From Labia minor (Eukaryota > Arthropoda > Insecta > Dermaptera > Spongiphoridae), in the NCBI GenBank assembly GCA_963082975.1, contig OY720350.1, forward strand, positions 21,670,910-21,734,909: a DNA stretch of 64,000 nucleotides. The letters are read 5' to 3'. Below are positions 57,632 to 64,000 of this stretch, one piece after another (the stretch's first letter is position 1; every line of letters starts with the position of its first letter). Position numbers and translations under genes: made by a program. The notes beneath the pieces are model-generated. The model ran no database searches, was not told where the DNA came from, and saw nothing but the letters and a program-made list of their open reading frames with translations.

Positions 57632-58057
57632 TTAATAATAATTAAATTCAAAAAATGACTGACTTATCAGAGGGCCGTTGATAGTCGCGATTCTTGTCTT
57701 CAAGTTCATTATAATCCCTTGAGGCAACGCTTGAATTATCAATAAATAAGAAATAATATAAAAGATCAGAATTATAAAGAGAACAATTATTTTAATTGAA
57801 ATAAAAAAATAACAAAATAAATAAATATTTTTAATTTGAATTAATATAAATTGTAATGTTAATGAAGCACACTTTTTATATTGGAATGTATTGTATGCAC
57901 AATTTATTCCTTTGGGTTTCATCATTAAATCAAATCCGGGTATATAGTATGATACCAATTGACTACAAAATGTTTCAGCCCCAAAGGTGCAAAAATAAAA
58001 TAAATTAATCGCTAGGGAAAACAAAACGAAAAAAAAGTTTAAATAAATCAACGCCAC
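57632..58057 (-). CDS. Hypothetical 141-residue hydrophobic protein, doubtful
   Basis: An ATG-to-stop frame, long for such AT-rich DNA. Predicted membrane stretches lie at residues about 3-25 and 78-108 (ISIKIIVLFIILIFYIISYL). Between them is a less biased segment, AETFCSQLVSYYIPGFDLMM, followed by KPKGINCAYN. The family is not recognised. Phe/Ile/Tyr richness follows from AT composition, so it may be an accidental frame; the middle segment is the only reason to keep it. Confidence 0.2.
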   Translation of the reverse strand: MALIYLNFFFVLFSLAINLFYFCTFGAETFCSQLVSYYIPGFDLMMKPKGINCAYNTFQYKKCASLTLQFILIQIKNIYLFCYFFISIKIIVLFIILIFYIISYLLIIQALPQGIIMNLKTRIATINGPLISQSFFEFNYY

Positions 58058-59011
58058 AATATTAAGACATGGCAGAATTAAAGAAAAACAACTTTAATCT
58101 AATATCATTAAATTTTTTTTTATTTAATGACAAAATAAATCTAAAATAATAAAAAATAATATCTTTAATAATTAAATATTTATATACAATAATAATATTT
58201 AATTTTATAAAAAAAAAGTAAATTAAAAATATACATACATTGATGTATATTATAATTATTATTTTAATTATTTGTATTATTATAATTATAATTATAACGT
58301 TTTTTTCAACTTCATTTGGCGTCTGTCTGTTCGCTCATTTGACAAATTGAAATCGATTTTTCATCGGCTTTTTATTGAGATAGGCTTTTGAAAATGTTTA
58401 TAGATATTTCAATGGATCCCTAGAAGGTATAGAAGAAATATAATTGAATTATAATGAATTATTTTAATATAATTAGCGATTAATTACTTTTAGTAACTAA
58501 CACCTTTTGTATTGCTCCGATTAATTTTTTTCAGCGGATTCTGAAGCATAAATATTGATTTCAGGATAGATTTTCATTTTGAACGTAAATATTTCAAAAA
58601 TTTTTATAGCATTAATGATGAATTCTTATTAATCAGCACTAGCGTCGATGAAGTAGGGAGAGTTTTCCCCTCAAATGGCATAGAGAAAAAATCCTTTTTT
58701 TTATATATATATCACCGAGAGAAATGAAACAAAAAAAAACAATAACCCTTTTTTTGTGAAGACAATACGAGTACAATACCCTATATACATTTATAAATTC
58801 TCATATTAATAAAAATTATTTATTTATAAATGTAATATAATATTTATTATTCAATGTTAACATTTAATTAACTTAAATACATAAAATCAATTTTGGAAGA
58901 TTAATATATTTTTTGGTTTATTCAATTTGCAAATTTTCGTATAACTTCATCTTTTCTATTTCTCTTATTATATAAATAAATTTATCAAATTAAAATTGCA
59001 CTAAAAAGAAT
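58058..59011. other. AT-rich stretch without recognised gene
   Basis: A less AT-rich patch at 58300-58420 and one at 58620-58680; no frame or motif. Confidence 0.35.
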
Positions 59012-59013
59012 AA

Positions 59014-59597
59014 AATAATATAAATATAAAATTTTTTTATAAAATAACGTTTTTCTCATGAACTAAAAAGAATAAAATAATTTTTCTTTAAGCCTGACAA
59101 AGTTTATGGATAAATTGCTTTATATTCAACTAAAAATGTTGGGCGCTTTTAGTTTTCATTTGATTTCTATGCAATTAACTTCCTTTATAGAGCTATAGTT
59201 CATATATATACAACACTCATTAACAAGTAACACTATTTCTTCTAATATAATCAACCATTTTGGATTTGATTGATAATGTGTAAATTTAATAAAAATTCTT
59301 TTAAATTTTGTTAGAGTGAAAAATAATAAAAAATTAATTTCTTAGCTCTTAATCTATCAATTTTATTGCTTAATAAAAAAATTTGTCAGTTTAGGTATTT
59401 AGTAAAATTTTTATTAGTACAAAAATTTGACTTGATCTTCATATAAATAAAAAAAACTAATGGGCCCAACATTTTTATTTGAATATGAAGCAATCCATCC
59501 ATAAATTTTGTCAGGTTTATAGAAAAATTATTTTATTCTTTTTAGTCCATGAAAAAAACGTTATATTATAAAAAAATTGTATATTTATATTATTGTT
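59014..59597. mobile_element. Inverted-repeat element, ~140-bp arms
   Basis: Arms 59014-59150 and 59458-59597 are imperfect reverse complements sharing ACTAAAAAGAATAAAATAAT and AACATTTTTA. The AT-rich centre of about 300 bp is non-coding. Confidence 0.8.
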
Positions 59598-59636
59598 GCT
59601 ATGGATACATAACTAAAATATTTAATAAAAAATAAG

Positions 59637-59809
59637 GGAATTTTGTAAATAATACCACATATAATATTTTATTGTAATTTTATTCAAAAAACAAAAAATA
59701 AACGATGTTTTGATTGCTCTTTTTTGAAATCTTTATTAAACTTATATTTTTTGTTTTTTGAATAAAATTACAATAAAATATTAATATGTGATATTATTTA
59801 CAGAATTCT
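59637..59809. mobile_element. Small foldback element
   Basis: Arms 59637-59701 and 59745-59809 (GAATTTTGTAAATAATA / TATTATTTACAGAATTC; ATTTTATTGTAATTTTATTC) enclose about 43 bp. Direct repeats GATACATAAC and AATACATAAC lie just outside. Confidence 0.75.
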
Positions 59810-61301
59810 CTTATGAATACATAACCACCAAAGTTTTAATAATTTAATAGAAAATAGTTCATTAATATAACATAAAAATCAAATTTAAATCAATAAAATT
59901 AAAAAAATTATTTATTTTATTTTCAGTCAAAATGTAATACTTATATTATATTAGATTCAAATTCACAATCTTAAAATATTTTTGTAGAATATTTCGAATT
60001 TTTTTTTTTTTTTTTTATTTCACTATATATTTTATAACAAAAAGTTTATTTTTAGTATATTTTATCCGCTACTCGTAAATATAAACTTTTGATTTTCCAT
60101 GTTTACTATTGGAGTATTGGATTTATTTATCCATAAAGTTGGCACACCATTTTTCCCCTACCCCTAAGATGATCATCGCTAGCTAGCAAATAAATTGAAT
60201 GTATCGGAGCGATATTTCTGCTTTTGCGATTTTCTATAGATTCTTTACAAAATATAAAGAATAGAAGCAAAAAAAAAAGAAATTGAGATTTCAATAAAAA
60301 TTATTTTTCAGTTGAAAAGTTTTTATTTATTAAATACGAAGCACATTGGATCGCTGAAGTTGAAAACTTTTTTAAAGAGCTCTCCTCCCTTTTTAATCAA
60401 CTTAGAGACCTACGATTATATTGTATTGTAGTTAAAAGTTAATCAATTTAATTACATCTTTTATTATATATATTATTTACATTTAAAATTTATAATACAC
60501 TCGTTAAGATATGTATGTAGCTCACGAAGTTTGATTATATAATAAGAATTGAGAAAGACAACGAGGTGAGTTTACAATTTAAATGTAGATGTAAAAGAAT
60601 TAGGAGAGAATAAAAATTGGATGGAGCTGGCTGGGAAAGAATTTGATTGTTATGAAGTAACAAACACTGTAGAGATAATTAAATAGATTAACAGATATAC
60701 GAGTATTTCAAATATTATAAAGATGCCTGTCTGAAAAATAGCATAAATATATAACGAAATAATTATAAAATATTATGAAATTATATGTGCATTACACATG
60801 AACAATTGATTAATGATTTAAATTAAATTGACGTATATATCCCTACTATATTTTATTATTTTATGATATGATCTGTTCGTTTTTTTCTATGTAAATCATA
60901 CTAATCCTCAAAATTTAATTTATTTTATATCCCTATAAAATACCGTTTGATATATATTCATTGGTTAACTGGCTAAATTTGCAAGAAATAAAAATACAAT
61001 TAATTGATTTCCAGTCAAATAAGCTTTATGTGAAATCAAAAATTTGTTAATTTAATAAAATACAGATTTTGACATTTCTAATTGAACATAATTGATTATT
61101 TTGGATATAGTTAATAAAAAATTTCAGAGAAGAATTCATTCTAAATCTAAAACTTTTGATTCTTTAAAAATATTAATGAATAATATATATTAGTATATAA
61201 ATAATAATAAAAATTGAAATATTTTAAAGATCAGTATTAAAATATTGAGTTAATACATTTCTCCAGATAGTATAGTATGTACTATTGTTGTTTATTATAA
61301 T
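59810..61301. other. AT-rich stretch without recognised gene
   Basis: Less AT-rich patches at 60135-60230 and 60530-60690 have no readable frame. Poly-T tract at about 60000-60016. Confidence 0.35.
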
Positions 61302-61309
61302 ATAATAAG

Positions 61310-61566
61310 CAGTGATGTAGTGGAAAAGTAAGAAGTAAGGGAACGCATAGTGGGAAGCAAAAAAAAGTCGTATTTTCAGCAAACTATTTTTTTCCCTATA
61401 AATTTTTATCTTATTCTTACTATTCAAAATATTAACGAGTACAAAAAAGAAATTCTAACAGTGGATTTAAGTAGGAGTTGTCGGGACATGAATAAGTACT
61501 GGAACGCGTTCCGCGTTCCGGTTCTGAAAAAAGGTAAGGGAACGTTCTCCTCCCAATACACCACTG
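61310..61566. mobile_element. hAT MITE
   Basis: Ends CAGTGATGTAGTGG and, as complement, CAGTGGTGTATTGG (12 of 14). Flanks ATAATAAG (61302-61309) and ATAATATG (61567-61574) agree at 7 of 8. The palindrome GGAACGCGTTCC lies near the right end. Short open frames on both strands across it are accidental. Confidence 0.82.
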
Positions 61567-62484
61567 ATAATATGTTATAATAACAATTTAAACAATTTCC
61601 ATTCCCCAATAAAAATTCAATGGGAATTTATTTTAGTGTTTTATTAAGTATTTTATCCACAAAATATAAATATTATTGTTTCGAAATTTATTGACTTTTT
61701 AATTAGAAAATTTAATCATTGTAATTTTATTTTTCTCTGATATAAATTAATTTTTTTTAAGTAAGATTATATTTTATACTTGCCATTAATATAATTGAAT
61801 ATTATGTAAATAAATATGTTGTTTTTTTATAATATAGAATGTTAAGAGAAAGTTGGATCATATAGCTACAAAATAATTAATTAGTTAATATAAAATGTAC
61901 ATATGATATCAAAATTCAAATAAATAAGTTTTAAATTATATTTTAAGAACAAACCAAAAAAAAAAAAAATTATTATTAAATACTCGTATTTATGAGAATT
62001 TGTGAATAAATGGAAATTATTAACCCCATATAGAAATCTATTATTAGAATGGTTGGTATGATGAGGGATGAGCGGGGAGGGGGGAAGAAGAGGATGAGGT
62101 AGAAAGGATGTGATGGAACAAAGGTAGTCAAGCGCAAATCCCAAGTTTTCATATTTTATCATACCATGATTCTCGTATTTAATCAAAAGTCTATTCTTCT
62201 TCGTGTGAATGAAATTCTTGACACGGAATGCAAATCGGTTTATAATTTTTTGAATTTTGTTTTGATTACGTGATTTGAATTTTCAAAATTTTTAAAAAAT
62301 AAACATAAACTAAGTTCATAATATATATGAACTTATAATTTTTTATTTATTATTATTTACTTATTATTTAACTTAAAATTATTTAAATTAATTCTACTTT
62401 CATTAAAGTCTAAATGCCAATACAGTCTAAATAAATAAAAAATCAAATTTGCATATAGTAAGAATATTAACATCAAATATTTAC
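61567..62484. other. AT-rich stretch, nothing recognised
   Basis: A purine-rich patch at 62065-62115 gives short frames on minus; not credible genes. Confidence 0.35.
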
Positions 62485-62487
62485 CAT

Positions 62488-63050
62488 CTCTGTAACTTTT
62501 CGAAACTTAAAAGTTCTTGACCTAAGAAACCACATCCCTTCAACCGGTGCTATCTTATGACACCTCCATTTAACTCCTATTCTCTCTCAACTCCCTCACT
62601 ATTTATGGCCGCCCATTTAATTCTTGATTGGTCATTCAATCGGTCGCTTTCGAAATGGTCTCACCAAAATCAAGTTACTCGTTAGTCTTTTCTCACCCAT
62701 TCTATCCACGTATTCAGTCCAACACAACTTCCTGGATTTTATGGTCCTAACTATGTTTGCGGATGCCTAGATTCCTCGTTATACAGCCTCTCTCTTTCTC
62801 CAATGATTTTATTCTCTTCAGGACTTAAAATCTTATAAAAAACATATTTTCAAATACCGTGAGTCAATTTTCGTCCTTCAAAGTCATATACCACGCCTGA
62901 CGTCTATAAAATACTACCAGCAACATAATCATTTCAAATATTTGAATTTTAATACTCTTGAATAATAATTTTGATGAAATGACCCACTTTATAGGATAAT
63001 AAATGACAAAGCCCGATTGCAATTTAAATTACCTTTTTCTTGAATAATAT
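62488..63050 (-). pseudogene. Old, strongly decayed LINE copy
   Basis: Order and short blocks follow the common LINE family (TTCGAAACTTAAAAGTTCTT tail, GTCATATACCACGCC, TTTGATGAAATGACCCAC). Substitutions and indels are frequent; it is the most diverged copy in the window. Confidence 0.6.
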
Positions 63051-64000
63051 TAGAATTTTTATAAAAATAAAAATTAAATTATATTTAAATTAATTAATTA
63101 TTTTTTTCTTTATCTTAATATATTTAAATATATTTAAAGAAAGATATTAAAAATAAAAATAAAATTGAATAACTGGAAATGTCATTTCGCTATTTTGAAA
63201 TTATTATTCTCATTAACTATGATTTTTCAAATATTAATTATCTATGTTATTTATTCTTTATAAAATTAATTATCTTAAGTAAATAGAACATAATTAATGA
63301 TATTTTCTTAATTTTATATATATATATATTGTATATTAAATAAATAATATAATATTATATTTTAAACATGTGATTAAAAAAAATATGATAGAAAAGTTAA
63401 AAGGCTAATAAAACTTTCTAAAAATTTATAAGGAAAATAAGTACAAATCGAAAGATTAGCCAAGAGTGTGTGTTAGTGGTGATATATAATTTATTATATA
63501 ATACTCTCCTGGGGAATGGATTTCAAACATTTCGAGCGTAAAACAGAATAATATAAACAGTTAACTACACCATAAACTTGGAGAGGTAGAAATAAGGATG
63601 GATAAAAATTAAAATAGAACAACATATAAAAGTAAATGTTTCTTTAAAAAATAAAGCATGTCAATCAAATATATTTACTTTGAATCGATGTTTTTTTTTA
63701 TTTTGCAATATGAGGGTGAAAATAACTCCATGAAAATTTTTATCTCTTTTAATCATTATTCCGAAAATATGTTATTGATTTTATAGATTAATTAATTACC
63801 AATATGATTATTATAGTAAATTTAAAAATAAAAAGTATAAATATTTAAATAAGTCATTTAATTATAGTCTTAATAAATTAAAAACAATAAACTTGAAAAA
63901 TCTTAAATTTAAATACGACGATATATTTGAAATAATAATTTTTATTAATGAATTTACGGTCTTGGTAATGTAAAATTAATATCATGATTAGAGCAAGTTG
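63051..64000. other. AT-rich stretch to window end
   Basis: No gene, RNA or complete repeat recognised. Confidence 0.4.

Noticed and set aside
61350-61609. Overlapping open frames on both strands
   Set aside because: They lie across a 257-bp hAT MITE with clear ends and target duplication.
1-64000. Bacterial symbiont or viral origin of the window
   Set aside because: No operons, ribosome-binding sites or viral structural or replication genes; the mobile elements are all types found in animal nuclear genomes.

Overview
The window is AT-rich (roughly one quarter G+C, judged by eye) and looks like eukaryotic, probably arthropod or other invertebrate, nuclear DNA. The evidence is mariner, hAT, Tigger, Helitron/Helentron-like and non-LTR (LINE) remnants, long AT microsatellites and no compact operon-like coding. 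Species cannot be named from this sequence. No complete, clearly host-encoded gene is visible. Almost everything recognisable is transposon-derived, and most of it is broken.

Layout. 1-1.5 kb: broken gene for a coiled-coil/charged-helix protein ending in an 11-residue repeat, followed by a polypurine tract and an LTR-like block. 3.2-9.5 kb: copies of a Helentron-like repeat (called family A here); one copy is split by a 3.3-kb hAT element (ZBED5-like transposase, 8-bp target duplication) and hit again by a small hAT MITE. 9.7-14.5 kb: a near-perfect foldback element, a compositionally distinct unique island (10.6-11.1 kb), the first copy of a second Helentron-like repeat (family B), a long foldback element and another family A copy. 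15-21.8 kb: LINE fragments, a SINE-like repeat, a tandem duplication and Helitron ends. 22.3-26.8 kb: a composite hAT/mariner element and family A copies. 27.8-36.2 kb: the longest LINE copy, family B, an internally deleted mariner with 29-bp perfect ends, family A and another LINE. 38-42.4 kb: mariner pieces, a possible exon-like island (40.9-41.1 kb) and family B. 44-52.3 kb: family A, LINEs, mariner remnants, and three hAT MITEs with readable target duplications. 54-57.5 kb: family B, a fused tandem pair of family A copies and a Tigger 3' end. 57.5-64 kb: mostly plain AT-rich DNA with two foldback elements, one hAT MITE and one decayed LINE.

No cellular pathway can be assembled. The elements make sense as parasites and their dependants: broken autonomous elements (hAT, mariner, Tigger, LINE) plus many short non-autonomous derivatives that keep only the ends. 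The most interesting structure is the pair of repeat families A and B. Different terminal sequences share the same order: a terminal hairpin, a 10-11 bp inverted repeat, an AT-rich block, a CRE/E-box-like palindrome, a conserved core, a microsatellite, and the complementary inverted repeat followed by TAAAA. This is the layout of Helentron-associated non-autonomous elements (HINE/DINE type).
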